Program-made: the position numbers and the translations under genes
DNA from: Paracoccus denitrificans
GTDB taxonomy: Bacteria > Pseudomonadota > Alphaproteobacteria > Rhodobacterales > Rhodobacteraceae
Assembly: GCA_003240735.1 (NCBI GenBank)
Contig: QFNE01000005.1
Location: 124,001-188,000, forward strand
Direction of reading: 5' to 3'
DNA: 64,000 bases
Notes under the pieces: generated by a model
What the model was told of the DNA's origin: nothing
Databases searched by the model: none
What the model saw: the letters and a program-made list of their open reading frames with translations, nothing else
Part shown: positions 55,228-64,000 of the stretch, one piece after another
Numbering within the stretch: the stretch's first letter is position 1
How the letters are laid out: each line of letters starts with the position of its first letter

Positions 55228-57850
55228 TTCCAGAACCCCGGGGCCGACCGCCACCTTTGCGCCCGGTCCGGTGCCCAGCCAAACCGTCGACCAGACCGCG
55301 CTGGATAATTGTGCCCGAGAGCCGATCCAGTTTCTTGGCAGCGTCCAGTCATTCGGCTGCCTGTTGGTTCTGTCCAATGACTGGATCGTCCAGAACGCTT
55401 CGGCCAACACCGCCGATGTCCTTGGGCTGGATCCGGCGGCTATTGTCGCAACCCGCCTGATCGAACATCTGCCGCCCGACGCGATGCATCTGCTGCGCGG
55501 CAAGGTTCAGATGTTGGGACGCGGCGATAACGGCGTGCAGATTTTCGGCGCCGACCTGTTCGATGACGGGCGCTTGTTCGACGTGGCCGTCCACAGATGC
55601 GACGGTCTGTTCCTGTTCGATTTCGAACGTGCCCACGCGAACCGGGGCCGGCACGATCCGTCCATCACGGCGGCGCTTTTGACGCGGGTGCAGCAGGCAG
55701 GCGACGTCACCGCAATGTGTGACATCGCCGTCAACGGCATCTGGGCAATGACCGGCTTTGACCGCGTGATGCTGTACCGGTTTGAACCCGATTTCAGCGG
55801 TGTCGTCATTGCCGAGGCCTTGGGCGCCGGTGCCGAAAGCTATATCGGGCATCGCTTCCCGGCGGCTGACATTCCACCGCAGGCGCGCGCGCTTTACACC
55901 CGCAGCCTGCAGCGGATCATCGCGGATGTGGACGCGCCCGTCTATCCACTGATCCCAGATCACGCGCGCGACGGTCGCCCGGTGGACCTGTCCTTGTCCG
56001 TAACACGCGCCGTATCACCCATTCACCTGCAATACCTGCGCAACATGGGGGTCGGCGCGTCTATGTCTGTTTCCATCCTGCGCGATGGAAAGCTGTGGGG
56101 CATGGTGGCGTGCCATCACCCCAGACCGCATTACGTCGACTACGAAATCCGTTCGGCGATAGAAATGTTCTGCCGTCTTCTGTCGTACGAACTTGCGCTG
56201 GCCGAAAACCATCAGCAGCAGGACCAGACGAACCGCGCGTATGATCTGCATGAACGGCTGTCGATGCTGGGTGCCAGCGGCTCGGACCCGGCGTCAGACC
56301 TGTCGGATCTGGCCAACGGCATCAACGGGGTGATCCCGGTCGATGGCGTGGCGATGATCAGCGACGGGCTTTACCGGTCAGACGGCCTTTCCCCGACAGA
56401 GGCGGAGTTTCAGGTTCTGGTGCGCCATCTGGCCCGGTCCGGCGCGGGTCAGGTTTATGCCACCGAACATGTCGCGGCGGCCTTCCCGGGCGTGATTGCC
56501 GATGATCGCGATATCGGCGGGCTTCTTGCGGTTCCGATCCGACGCCAGCCGGCCGAATATGTCCTGCTGCTGCGGCGCGAAGTCACGCGGACCGTGGACT
56601 GGGCCGGACCGCCGGAAAAGCAGATCACGCCTGATGGACGCCTGTCGCCACGGCAAAGCTTTTCGACCTGGCGCGAAGAGGTCCGCGGACATTCGCAAGC
56701 CTGGAGCGTGGGCGACCTGCGGGCCGCCGAAGTGCTGCGCGTAACATTGCTTAAATTGGTGCTGAAACAAACCTCGGACACCAGCAGCCGCGACCAGCGC
56801 CGCAGTCAGCAACAGGAAGTGCTGATTGCCGAACTGAACCACCGAATGCGCAACGTCTTTGGCCTGATCAACGGATTGATTGGGCGCGGTGCCGAAAACG
56901 AAGACGTTACGACCGAAGTCTTTGCTGACGAAATGCGCGCCCGTGTCGGGGCGTTGGCGCGTGCGCATGACGGGCTGACCGATATCACCAAGGCCGTGCA
57001 GACGGTCTGCGAGGTGATCTCTGACGAAGTCAGCGCGTTTGCCGGAAACAGCACGCACCAGCTGCGGTTTTCTGGTGGAGATGCTGTCGTCAAACCTTCG
57101 GCGCGCAGCACGGTCGCGTTGGTCCTGCACGAACTGGTCACGAACGCCGCAAAATACGGCGCGCTGTCTGTGCCCGAAGGTGAAGTGGATGTCCGTGTCT
57201 TTTCGGGGGCACGCAACGCGCTGCATCTGGTCTGGACCGAGCGTAACGGGCCGCCGGTCACCGCCCCTTCGCGAAGTGGTTTCGGCAGCACTCTGCTGGC
57301 GCGTGCGATCCCGCACGAACTGGACGGAACGGCCAACATCAACTTCGACCCGACCGGGGTGGTGGCAGAATTCTGCATCCCGCCCGAACAGGTGGAACGG
57401 TTTCAGGACGCGCCGCGTGTCGGCGAACCGGCAGTTGTCACCGCGGCAGAGATTGACGGGCTGGTTGCGACGTCCGATGGCCGCGCGCTGGCGCGCGCCC
57501 TCGTCGTCGAAGACAATCTGCTGATCGCAATGAACGCGTCGGATTCCTTGCGCGCTCTGGGCGTGACCGATGTGGTGATCGTCGGATCGGTCAGTGCGGC
57601 GTTGGAGCGCGTGGCCAAAGGAAATTTCGACTTTGCCATCCTCGATCTTGACCTCGGGGGCGTTCTTTCCACCCCCGTGGCCGAGGCCCTGCGTGCGGCG
57701 GGGATCCCGTTCCTGCTGGCCACCGGATACGACGCTGGCGCCGGGGACGAACCCGCATTCCGGGACGTGCCGCTGTTGCGCAAGCCTTACAGCAATGAAG
57801 CGATTTCGCTGGCGCTGTCTACGGCGGGGCTGCTGCAACCGAAATCTTGA
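55220..57850 (+). CDS. bphP: Bacteriophytochrome hybrid histidine kinase (PAS-GAF-PHY-HWE kinase-receiver)
   Basis: This 876-residue red/far-red light sensor has the biliverdin-attachment Cys31 in DNCAREPIQFLG at the N-terminus. A PAS domain follows, then a GAF domain with FPAADIPPQARALY (the DIP motif), YRFEPDFSGVVIAE and SPIHLQYLRNMGV. A PHY domain carries the tongue motif PRQSF. The kinase is of the HWE/HisKA_2 kind (ELNHRMRNVFGLINGL, HELVTNAAKYGAL, VWTERNGPPV). A receiver domain ends the protein (ALVVEDNLLIA, phospho-acceptor in FAILDLDLGG, LRKPYS). The IQPHG box common near the N-terminus reads VQSFG here. ATG 55220 overlaps bphO. Output could be phosphorelay; no separate partner gene is adjacent. 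Confidence 0.95.
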   Translation: MADSRTPGPTATFAPGPVPSQTVDQTALDNCAREPIQFLGSVQSFGCLLVLSNDWIVQNASANTADVLGLDPAAIVATRLIEHLPPDAMHLLRGKVQMLGRGDNGVQIFGADLFDDGRLFDVAVHRCDGLFLFDFERAHANRGRHDPSITAALLTRVQQAGDVTAMCDIAVNGIWAMTGFDRVMLYRFEPDFSGVVIAEALGAGAESYIGHRFPAADIPPQARALYTRSLQRIIADVDAPVYPLIPDHARDGRPVDLSLSVTRAVSPIHLQYLRNMGVGASMSVSILRDGKLWGMVACHHPRPHYVDYEIRSAIEMFCRLLSYELALAENHQQQDQTNRAYDLHERLSMLGASGSDPASDLSDLANGINGVIPVDGVAMISDGLYRSDGLSPTEAEFQVLVRHLARSGAGQVYATEHVAAAFPGVIADDRDIGGLLAVPIRRQPAEYVLLLRREVTRTVDWAGPPEKQITPDGRLSPRQSFSTWREEVRGHSQAWSVGDLRAAEVLRVTLLKLVLKQTSDTSSRDQRRSQQQEVLIAELNHRMRNVFGLINGLIGRGAENEDVTTEVFADEMRARVGALARAHDGLTDITKAVQTVCEVISDEVSAFAGNSTHQLRFSGGDAVVKPSARSTVALVLHELVTNAAKYGALSVPEGEVDVRVFSGARNALHLVWTERNGPPVTAPSRSGFGSTLLARAIPHELDGTANINFDPTGVVAEFCIPPEQVERFQDAPRVGEPAVVTAAEIDGLVATSDGRALARALVVEDNLLIAMNASDSLRALGVTDVVIVGSVSAALERVAKGNFDFAILDLDLGGVLSTPVAEALRAAGIPFLLATGYDAGAGDEPAFRDVPLLRKPYSNEAISLALSTAGLLQPKS

Positions 57851-57854
57851 CGTG

Positions 57855-57875
57855 GCGGGGCCAGCACGGCCCCGC
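57855..57875. terminator. Bidirectional-type hairpin between bphP and frcK
   Basis: GCGGGGCC (57855-57862) pairs with GGCCCCGC (57868-57875) around AGCAC. It lies in the 28-base gap between convergent genes, so it may terminate both transcripts. T-runs are absent. Confidence 0.6.
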
Positions 57876-57878
57876 GCT

Positions 57879-58487
57879 TCAGACAGTCTGCAGCAGCGCC
57901 ATGGCCTGCGCGGCCAGTTCACCCGGTGTGGCGCCGTCGTCGGCAAGCCGAACGTCAGCCGGGCGGGCGGTGGTCAGAACTGCGCGGACATTGCGCATGT
58001 CATTGTCCACCCGTGCCTGCGCAGCGTCCCCGGTCAGTCCCTGATCGCGCCACCGCGTCGCAAATCGGGTCTGCAACCTCGCCTCTGGGACGTCCAGAAA
58101 CACCGTCGCATCCCAGATGTCCTGCATCTCGGCCCAGCCGGGCAGGTCGGCCAGAAGGTAATTCCCTTCGACGATCAGCACGCGGTCTTCAGGACCGATC
58201 CAAATCGCACCGGCAATCGCCGCATCGCGGTCGCGGTCGAATGCGGGCAGGATCACCTCATCCTCACCCGCTTTCAGACGGCGCAGCGCGTGGGCCAGAC
58301 CGGCAGTGTCGAACGTCTCTGGCGCACCCTTGCGCGGGCGCAGTCCCGCTGCGTCCAGAAGGATGTTGTCCAGATGGAACCCGTCCATCGGCACCACCCG
58401 CGCCCCTAAAGCCTGCGCCAGCACCGGGGCGAGGGTCGATTTCCCCGCCCCCGGCGGACCGGCCAGCGCAATCAGACGGCGTGTCAC
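57879..58487 (-). CDS. frcK: PRK/uridine-kinase-family sugar kinase FrcK
   Basis: This 202-residue P-loop kinase has Walker A AGPPGAGKST, MDGFHLDNILLD, the GAPETFD segment, PAFDRDRDAAI and VEGNYLL, which mark the phosphoribulokinase/uridine-kinase-like family that includes FrcK of Sinorhizobium. GTG 58487 overlaps the frcA stop (GTGA); an ATG 28 codons upstream lies inside frcA and is unlikely. In Sinorhizobium frcBCAK serves fructose, ribose and mannose uptake. The precise substrate of the kinase is not established here. Confidence 0.85.
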   Translation of the reverse strand: MTRRLIALAGPPGAGKSTLAPVLAQALGARVVPMDGFHLDNILLDAAGLRPRKGAPETFDTAGLAHALRRLKAGEDEVILPAFDRDRDAAIAGAIWIGPEDRVLIVEGNYLLADLPGWAEMQDIWDATVFLDVPEARLQTRFATRWRDQGLTGDAAQARVDNDMRNVRAVLTTARPADVRLADDGATPGELAAQAMALLQTV

Positions 58488-59317
58488 GCCATCACATCCT
58501 CGGGCTGCTTGGCGCCGGTCATATAGGCGACGGCGTCCGACATGCTGTGATCCTTGGGATTGATCACGCAAAGCCGCTTGCCCAGACGGTGGATGTGAAT
58601 CCGGTCTGCGATTTCAAACACATGAGGCATGTTGTGCGAAATAAGGACGATCGGCACGCCCTTTGACCGCACGTCCTGGATCAGGTCCAGCACGCGACGG
58701 CTTTCCTTGACGCCCAGCGCGGCAGTCGGCTCATCCAGGAAAATCACGCGGCTGCCAAAGGCGGCAGCGCGTGCCACCGCGATGCCCTGACGCTGACCAC
58801 CCGACAGCGTTTCGACGGGCTGGTCGATCGACTGGATCGTCATCAGGCCCAACTCGGACAGTTTCTGGCGGCTGAACTGCGCCATCGCGGGGCGGTCCAG
58901 CATCCCGAACCAACGGCCCAAGGGACCGGCGGTCTTGATCTCGCGCCCCATGAACATGTTGTCGGCAATCGACAGCGCGGGCGACAACGCCAGCGTCTGA
59001 TAGACCGTCTCGATCCCCGCGCGACGCGCCTCGAGCGGAGAGCCGAAGCGCACGGGTTGGCCGTCCAGACGGATTTCCCCTTCGTCGGGCTGCACCGCGC
59101 CGGACAGCGCCTTGATCATCGAGGACTTGCCGGCGCCGTTGTCGCCAATGACGGCCAGAATCTCGCCGGGGTAAAGGTCGAAATCGGCGCCGTTGATGGC
59201 CGTCACGCGGCCATAACGCTTGATCAATCCACGCCCGGTCAGGATCGGCTGACGATCCTGCGTGGGGGTCAAAGGGGCCCGCGCGGTGGCAGGTGCGGTT
59301 GCGGTTTCGATGCTCAT
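58484..59317 (-). CDS. frcA: Sugar ABC transporter ATPase FrcA
   Basis: This 277-residue single-ABC-domain protein of the carbohydrate CUT2 family has Walker A GDNGAGKSS, the signature LSGGQRQGIAVARAAAF, Walker B VIFLDEPTAALG and the ISHNMPHVFEIADRI switch region. ATG 59317 overlaps the frcC stop by ATGA; an ATG 7 codons earlier is inside frcC. Most CUT2 ATPases (RbsA type) have two ABC domains, but FrcA, as here, has one. Confidence 0.93.
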   Translation of the reverse strand: MSIETATAPATARAPLTPTQDRQPILTGRGLIKRYGRVTAINGADFDLYPGEILAVIGDNGAGKSSMIKALSGAVQPDEGEIRLDGQPVRFGSPLEARRAGIETVYQTLALSPALSIADNMFMGREIKTAGPLGRWFGMLDRPAMAQFSRQKLSELGLMTIQSIDQPVETLSGGQRQGIAVARAAAFGSRVIFLDEPTAALGVKESRRVLDLIQDVRSKGVPIVLISHNMPHVFEIADRIHIHRLGKRLCVINPKDHSMSDAVAYMTGAKQPEDVMA

Positions 59318-60378
59318 GCCGTCAGTTTCCTGATCCACTGGTCAACCGCCACGGCGATGATGATCAGCCAGCCGGTTGCGAAAAGTTGCCACAGAACGTC
59401 CACGCCCATCATTTTCAGGCCCGAATTGAAGACGCCCACGATCAGCGCGCCGATCAGCGGTCCAAGGATCGATCCACGGCCACCGAACAGGCTGATGCCA
59501 CCGATCACCACGGCGGTGATGCTTTCAAGGTTGGCTTCCTGGAACGAGGTCGGCGACAGCGACCCGACGCGTCCGATCGAGACCCAGCCTGCCAGCGCAC
59601 AGATGACGCCCGCGACGACATAGACGCTTATCAGCGTGCGGTCGGTGCGGATACCGGCAAGGTTCGCGGCCTCTTTGTCGTCGCCGACGGCATAGACGCG
59701 CCGGCCCCATGCGGTGCGGTAAAGCGCAAACCAGAGGACGGCGAAGATCACCACCATCAGGACAGTGCCCCAGGTGAAGACGGCGCCGCCGATGCTGAAG
59801 CGTTCCCCGAACAGCTTCAGCAGCGGCGCGTCGGCATCCAGCGTCTGGCTGCGAATGGTTGCGCGGTCGCTGATGTAGTAGTTCAGCGCCAGAAAGACGT
59901 TCCACGTGCCAAGCGTCGTGATGAACGGGGGCAGGCGCAGCCGGGTGATCAGCAGCCCGTTGATCGCGCCGGTCAGCGCCCCGCCCAGCATGCCGCCGAT
60001 GATGGCAAGCGGAACCGGCAAGCCCAGCCCGATGGCCAGCTTGCCCATGATGACGCTGGTCAGAACCATCACCGCGCCGACCGACAGATCGATCCCGGCG
60101 GTCAGGATGACCAGACTTTGCGCGGCGGCCAGAATGCCCACTACGGCAACCTGCTGCATGATCAGCGACAGGTTGAATGCGGAAAAGAAGTTCGGCGCCA
60201 GCGCTCCGAACCCGGCAAGCGAGATTGCCAGCACGATGACCGGGACCATCGTCGGATTGCGGTGCAGGAACTTCTGCAGATGATGCAGCGCCCCGCCCGG
60301 ATGGGGCTGGTCGAATGACGCCACGGCGTCGCTGGCAGTCGTTGCGCGCGTGCCGGAGGTATCAGAGCTGTCGGACAT
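59314..60378 (-). CDS. frcC: Sugar ABC transporter permease FrcC
   Basis: This 354-residue CUT2/RbsC-type permease has eight or more hydrophobic segments and the family blocks SLVILTAGIDLSVGAVM, GLLITRLRLPPFITTLGTW, WGRRVYAVGDDKEAANLAGIRT and SLFGGRGSILGPLIGALIVGVFNSGLKMMGV. ATG 60378 has AAAGGA 6 bases upstream. It lies between frcB and frcA. Confidence 0.93.
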   Translation of the reverse strand: MSDSSDTSGTRATTASDAVASFDQPHPGGALHHLQKFLHRNPTMVPVIVLAISLAGFGALAPNFFSAFNLSLIMQQVAVVGILAAAQSLVILTAGIDLSVGAVMVLTSVIMGKLAIGLGLPVPLAIIGGMLGGALTGAINGLLITRLRLPPFITTLGTWNVFLALNYYISDRATIRSQTLDADAPLLKLFGERFSIGGAVFTWGTVLMVVIFAVLWFALYRTAWGRRVYAVGDDKEAANLAGIRTDRTLISVYVVAGVICALAGWVSIGRVGSLSPTSFQEANLESITAVVIGGISLFGGRGSILGPLIGALIVGVFNSGLKMMGVDVLWQLFATGWLIIIAVAVDQWIRKLTA

Positions 60379-60462
60379 CGACGGTCCTTTGAATTCAGGT
60401 CAATTTGAAAATGGGCGACACGACATGACGCGCCGCCCATCCGTCATTTCAGATCAGGGCGA

Positions 60463-61500
60463 TCAGCCCCAGCACTGCGCCAGGCCTTCGTCGGCCGTGA
60501 TCGACGGCACGCCTTCAACCGGCTGGTCAGTGACCAGATTGACGCCGGTGTTGAAGAAATCGAGGCCTTCGGACGTCGCAGGCTTGGTCCCGTCCTTGGC
60601 GAACGCGGCAATCGCCTCGATCCCCTTGGATGCCATCAGCAGCGGATATTGCTGCGAGGTGGCGGCAATCACGCCTTCCTTGACGTTCTGGACGCCGGGG
60701 CAGCCGCCATCGATCGACACGATGATGACGTCCTTGTCCTTGCCCATCGACTTCAGCGCGTCATACGCACCCGCCGCAGCCGGTTCGTTGATGGTATAGA
60801 CCAGATTGATGCCGGGATCGCGCTGCAGCAGCGTTTCCATCGCCGTGCGGCCACCCTCTTCGTTGCCGCTGGTCAGTTCCTGACCGACGATGCGCGGGTC
60901 GGTTTCGTCGCCCCATTTGGTCTTGTCGCCGACATCGATGCCAAAGCCGGTGAAGAAGCCCTGGTTGCGCAGGACGTCAACCGACGGCTGCACTTCGGTC
61001 AGGTTCAGCGCGGCGATCTTGGCATTGGCGGCATCTGCGCCCATCTTGCCTTTGGCCCATGCGCCAACCAGACGACCCGCTTCGAAGTTGTCGGTCGCAA
61101 AGGTGGCGTCGGCGGCATCGATCGGGTCCAGCGGCGTATCCAGCGCGATGACCAGAATGCCCGCATCACGCGCCTGCTTGACGCTTTCGGTGATGGCCTT
61201 GGTGTCCGAGGCCACGATCAGGATCCCCTTCACGCCGGATGCCATGCAGCTTTCCATGGCGTCCTGCTGGGCCTGATGGTCGCCGTCGACCTTGCCGGCA
61301 AAGGTTTTCAGATCAACGCCCAGTTCCTTGGCCTTGGCCGTCGCACCTTCCTTCATCTTCACGAAGAAGGGGTTGATGTCCGTCTTGGTGATCAGACAAG
61401 CGCTGACAGGTTCCTGCGCCGCTGCGCCAAAGCTGGAAAATGCCAGTGCGGCCGCGCCGGCCATAAGCGTGCGTGCGATGGTGACGGTCTTCGTCGTCAT
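60463..61500 (-). CDS. frcB: Sugar ABC transporter periplasmic binding protein FrcB
   Basis: This 345-residue CUT2 binding protein has a signal peptide ([29 protein letters not shown]). The RbsB-like core has [77 protein letters not shown] and [19 protein letters not shown] 61500 has GGAGG about 10 bases upstream; a longer reading begins with an unsupported 23-residue extension. It is the first gene of frcBCAK. The binding specificity (fructose in the family) is inferred from context. Confidence 0.92.
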   Translation of the reverse strand: MTTKTVTIARTLMAGAAALAFSSFGAAAQEPVSACLITKTDINPFFVKMKEGATAKAKELGVDLKTFAGKVDGDHQAQQDAMESCMASGVKGILIVASDTKAITESVKQARDAGILVIALDTPLDPIDAADATFATDNFEAGRLVGAWAKGKMGADAANAKIAALNLTEVQPSVDVLRNQGFFTGFGIDVGDKTKWGDETDPRIVGQELTSGNEEGGRTAMETLLQRDPGINLVYTINEPAAAGAYDALKSMGKDKDVIIVSIDGGCPGVQNVKEGVIAATSQQYPLLMASKGIEAIAAFAKDGTKPATSEGLDFFNTGVNLVTDQPVEGVPSITADEGLAQCWG

Positions 61501-61579
61501 TGTTCGTATTCCTCCCCAGGAAGCGACACTGCAGGTCGCGAATGAACGCAATCCAGCACGCAACGACACGGCCTGTCAA

Positions 61580-61600
61580 TAAATCAATCTTCTTGATTTA
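61580..61600. promoter_or_regulatory. Operator-like palindrome between frcB and the ROK regulator
   Basis: TAAATCAA (61580-61587) and TTGATTTA (61593-61600) form a perfect 8-bp dyad with spacer TCTTC. It is midway in the 118-base divergent spacer, and a further AAGATTTAG follows. It fits the AT-rich dyads bound by ROK/NagC-type regulators. Confidence 0.65.
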
Positions 61601-61618
61601 AAGATTTAGTTGGGCAGC

Positions 61619-62800
61619 ATGCGGGCCATCATGCTTGCTCATCGCCCTGAATCCATGCGCCGCCACAACGCGCGGCTTGTCCTGACGCTGCTGCGCCGAG
61701 AGGGGGCGATGCCCCGCAGCAAGCTGGCGCAGGCAAGCGGGCTGTCGGCACAGGCCGTCACCGACATCGTCCGCGACCTGCTGGCACGCGGACTGATTGC
61801 GTCGGAAGACCGGGTCCGGGGACGGATCGGCCAACCGACCGTGCCGTTGGCGCTGGCGCCGCGCGGGGCGTTTTCGCTGGGTTTGCAGGTCGGGCGACGC
61901 AGCGCGGGAATGGTGCTGGTCGATTTCGCGGGCAAGGTCCTGGGCAGCCGAACGATCAGCTATGCCACGCCCGAACCCCACCCCGATGCGGTCATCGCCT
62001 TTGCCGTCGACGCGGCGGCAGAGCTGACCGACCCGACAGACGGGGCATTGACGGCGGACGAACGCGCGCGCGTCGCGGGGATCGGGGTCGCGATGCCGTT
62101 TCGCATGTGGGACTGGGGTGCGGGCTTCGCACCATGGCGCAACCGGCATCTGGCGCCCGAGCTTGGCCAGCTGACCGGCCTGCCCGCCTGGGTGGAAAAC
62201 GACGCTTCTGCCGCTTGCGGGGCCGAACTGATCTTTGGTCGCAAGGACCTGCCGGGCGATTTCCTGCATGTCTATGTCGGCTACTACGCCGGGGGCGGGT
62301 TGGTGCTGGGCGGTCAGTTGTGGCTGGGGCCGCACGGGAACGCAGCGGCCATCGGCTCAACCCCCGTGCCGCGCCCCGACGGGCGGGTGGTCCAGTTGCT
62401 GGAGCAGGCGTCGCTTGCGCCCTTGGAGGATGCGGTCGGCGAACAGCTTCCCGTCAATGCCCTGCACGACGATGACGAACACACCATTCCCGCGACAGTC
62501 CGCGCCGAGTGGCTGCGCACGGCAGGTGCCGCGATTGCCTTCGCCAGCCTGTCGGCCACGACCATTCTGGACCTGGAGGCCGTCGTCATCGACGGTGCCA
62601 TGTCTGCGGATTTGCGCGATGATCTGGTGGCGGCGGTGAATGCGGCGCTGCGGGACCTGCCCGGCGCAGGTGTCGGCCTGCCCCGCGTGCTGTCGGGCAG
62701 CCTAGGCCGGTCGGCACGAGCGATCGGGGCGGCAGCCCTGCCCTTGGCAGAACAGTTCATGCTGGGTGTGGTCAAACCGTCGCCCGCGACAGGCGGCTAG
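61619..62800 (+). CDS. ROK-family transcriptional regulator, probable control of frcBCAK
   Basis: From ATG 61619 the protein has 393 residues. A winged helix (ARLVLTLLRREGAMPRSKLAQASGLSAQAVTDIVRDLLARGLI) leads into a ROK sugar-kinase-like domain with SLGLQVGRRSAGMVLVDFAGKVLG, VAMPFRMWDWG, GLPAWVENDASAACGAELIFG and GYYAGGGLVLGGQLWLGPHGNAAAIGS. The zinc motif CxCGxxGCxE usual in ROK proteins is absent, so this is a zinc-less branch. The start is uncertain: TTG 61610 and ATG 61631 are alternatives, with no strong ribosome site. It is divergent from frcB. Its stop codon overlaps that of the next convergent gene (CTAG). Confidence 0.87.
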   Translation: MRAIMLAHRPESMRRHNARLVLTLLRREGAMPRSKLAQASGLSAQAVTDIVRDLLARGLIASEDRVRGRIGQPTVPLALAPRGAFSLGLQVGRRSAGMVLVDFAGKVLGSRTISYATPEPHPDAVIAFAVDAAAELTDPTDGALTADERARVAGIGVAMPFRMWDWGAGFAPWRNRHLAPELGQLTGLPAWVENDASAACGAELIFGRKDLPGDFLHVYVGYYAGGGLVLGGQLWLGPHGNAAAIGSTPVPRPDGRVVQLLEQASLAPLEDAVGEQLPVNALHDDDEHTIPATVRAEWLRTAGAAIAFASLSATTILDLEAVVIDGAMSADLRDDLVAAVNAALRDLPGAGVGLPRVLSGSLGRSARAIGAAALPLAEQFMLGVVKPSPATGG

Positions 62801-63645
62801 TCCCGCCAGTTCAGAAAGCGTTTCTCGATCCAGCCGATGACCGCACTCAGGATCAGGCCCAGCACCGACAGGACGGTCACACCGGCAAACAGCCGGTTCA
62901 GATCGTAAAGCGATCCGGCCTCTAGGATATAGGCGCCGATTCCGAACTGCGCGCCCAGCATTTCGGCCGCGACCAGCAGGATGATCCCGATGGCCAGCGA
63001 CACCCGCAGGCCCGACAGGATGCCCGGAAACGCGCCCGGCAGGACAATCTTGCTGACGATGGCCCACCAGGACAGGCCAAAGCTTTGGCCCATGCGGATC
63101 AGCGACCGGTCGACGTTGTCGACCGCGCCGAAGGTGGACACGACCGTGGGGGTAAAGACGCCGAATGCGATCAGTGCGTATTTGGACGCCTCATCGATGC
63201 CGAACCAGATCACGAACAGTGGCAGCAGCGCGATCTTGGGAATCGGAAACAGCGCCGAGATCAACGGCAGGAATCCGGCCCGCACCAACGTGAAAAGACC
63301 GATGGCCGTGCCGAGCGCGACACCCGCAAGCGCGCCGATCAGGCCGCCCACGAACAGGCGCTGCAGCGAGGGCACAAGATGCAGCCACAGTTGACCGCTG
63401 GTGATCAGGCCCCACAGGGTCTTGGCCACCTCGGACGGGCGCGGCATCGTCAGGCTGGAAATCACCCCGGTTCGCGTCCCGATTTCCAGAACAAGGATCA
63501 GGACGACGAACACCACCGGCGCCACGCCGCGCATGTTCTTGGGCGCAAAGCCGCCGCCCCGAAACGGTACAGGACGCACCGTTTCCCGTGCTTCGGTGCG
63601 GTGTGTCGCGCGCGGCGCGCCGGGGGTGGCAGTGGCGTCAGCCAT
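62797..63645 (-). CDS. ABC importer permease, SsuC/TauC/NrtB type
   Basis: This is a 282-residue membrane protein. A 40-residue polar N-terminus is followed by six hydrophobic segments. The MetI-type coupling region is EASKYALIAFGVFTPTVVSTFGAVDNVDRSLIRMGQSFGLSWWAIVSKIVLPGAFPGILSGLRVSLAIGIILLVAAEM. These importers serve nitrate, sulfonates, taurine or thiamine precursors. Nothing in the window tells which. Its start overlaps the upstream ATPase stop by 8 bases, and a binding-protein gene is expected beyond the edge. Confidence 0.9.
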   Translation of the reverse strand: MADATATPGAPRATHRTEARETVRPVPFRGGGFAPKNMRGVAPVVFVVLILVLEIGTRTGVISSLTMPRPSEVAKTLWGLITSGQLWLHLVPSLQRLFVGGLIGALAGVALGTAIGLFTLVRAGFLPLISALFPIPKIALLPLFVIWFGIDEASKYALIAFGVFTPTVVSTFGAVDNVDRSLIRMGQSFGLSWWAIVSKIVLPGAFPGILSGLRVSLAIGIILLVAAEMLGAQFGIGAYILEAGSLYDLNRLFAGVTVLSVLGLILSAVIGWIEKRFLNWRD

Positions 63646-64000
63646 CGACCAGTTCCTGATCGGCGGCCCTGGCCTCTTCGCGCATAAGGTCCCACAGCTC
63701 GGTCTGTTTGGCCTTCAACAACGGCTCTCCCATGTGACGGTCAGCCAGCGGCATGTCGATCTGCACTTCCTTGTGGATGCGGCCGGGGCGACGCGACAGC
63801 ACGACGATGCGGTGACCCAGACGCACGGCCTCGTTCAGGTTGTGCGTCACATAAACGGCGGTAAAGGGCTGGCGCGTCCACAGATCGATCAGGTCGTCCA
63901 TCAGCAGTTCGCGCGTCTGGCTGTCCAGCGCGGACAAGGGTTCATCCATCAGCATCACCGCAGGCCGCACCGCCAGCGCGCGTGCAATGGCCACACGCTG
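63638..64000 (-). CDS. ABC importer ATPase, SsuB/TauB type, 5' part outside window
   Basis: Only the C-terminal 120 residues are in view: QRVAIARALAVRPAVMLMDEPLSALDSQTRELLMDDLI, which is the end of the ABC signature, then Walker B and the D-loop, followed by the switch VYVTHNLNEAVRLGHRIVVLSRRPGRI. The Walker A lies beyond the window. It is coupled to the permease gene. The style (DEPLSALDSQTR) is that of the nitrate/sulfonate/taurine group. Confidence 0.9.
   Translation of the reverse strand, partial: QRVAIARALAVRPAVMLMDEPLSALDSQTRELLMDDLIDLWTRQPFTAVYVTHNLNEAVRLGHRIVVLSRRPGRIHKEVQIDMPLADRHMGEPLLKAKQTELWDLMREEARAADQELVDG

Overview
The window is a high-GC chromosomal segment packed with compact, ordinary operons. 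I see no phage, insertion sequence, integrase, CRISPR array or replication origin. The gene content points to an alphaproteobacterium of the Rhodobacterales (Paracoccus/Rhodobacter/Roseobacter relatives): a sqdB-sqdD-sqdC sulfolipid operon in the Rhodobacter order, glucan (OPG) synthesis genes, a urease operon with ureJ next to a urtABCDE transporter, frcBCAK, and a bacteriophytochrome with its heme oxygenase. This placement is an inference from gene order and protein style, not from a 16S gene.

Layout. (1) 1-6.0 kb, minus strand: sqdB-sqdD-sqdC (sulfoquinovosyl diacylglycerol synthesis), then opgG and a 3'-truncated opgH (osmoregulated periplasmic glucans). (2) A tRNA-Ala(CGC) at 6.14 kb. 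(3) 6.3-18.5 kb, minus strand: a complete aerobic nicotinic-acid degradation cluster of the maleamate pathway: nicA and nicB (nicotinate hydroxylase), nicC (6-hydroxynicotinate monooxygenase), an MFS transporter, a MarR regulator, nicE, nicD, nicX, nicF and an NCS2 permease. Four copies of a related palindromic motif (consensus TTTGTRTRCWWAC) sit before nicA, nicC (two) and nicE and are probably the MarR operators. (4) 18.9-30.5 kb, plus strand: ureD-A-J-B-C-E-F-G, a clear terminator, then urtABCDE for high-affinity urea uptake. (5) 30.5-38.2 kb: scattered single genes (aldehyde dehydrogenase, nitroreductase-like protein, serine hydrolase, GNAT), then a YncE-type beta-propeller and a TonB-dependent receptor. 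(6) 38.3-43.5 kb: a tandem glycine riboswitch controlling gcvT-gcvH-gcvP, followed by a 25-residue membrane peptide gene and trxC. (7) 43.5-54.5 kb: a glycolate module: an FCD-GntR regulator divergent from a lactate/glycolate permease and glcDEF, then an IclR regulator divergent from glcB (malate synthase G) and glcG. (8) 54.6-57.9 kb: bphO-bphP. (9) 57.9-62.8 kb: frcK-frcA-frcC-frcB for fructose-type sugar uptake with a divergent ROK regulator. (10) 62.8-64 kb: the permease and truncated ATPase of a sulfonate/nitrate-type ABC importer.

How it fits together. Several modules feed carbon and nitrogen into central metabolism. The nic pathway yields fumarate plus formate and ammonia. Urt/urease yields ammonia. 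Glycolate oxidase plus malate synthase G carry glycolate through glyoxylate to malate. The glycine cleavage system handles glycine. No wholly unknown multigene system is evident. The most interesting unexplained items are the shared nic operator family, well-formed regulator palindromes in front of glcA, glcB and the ROK gene, an SDR that has lost its YxxxK motif, a 25-residue membrane protein ahead of trxC, and a hybrid HWE-kinase bacteriophytochrome.
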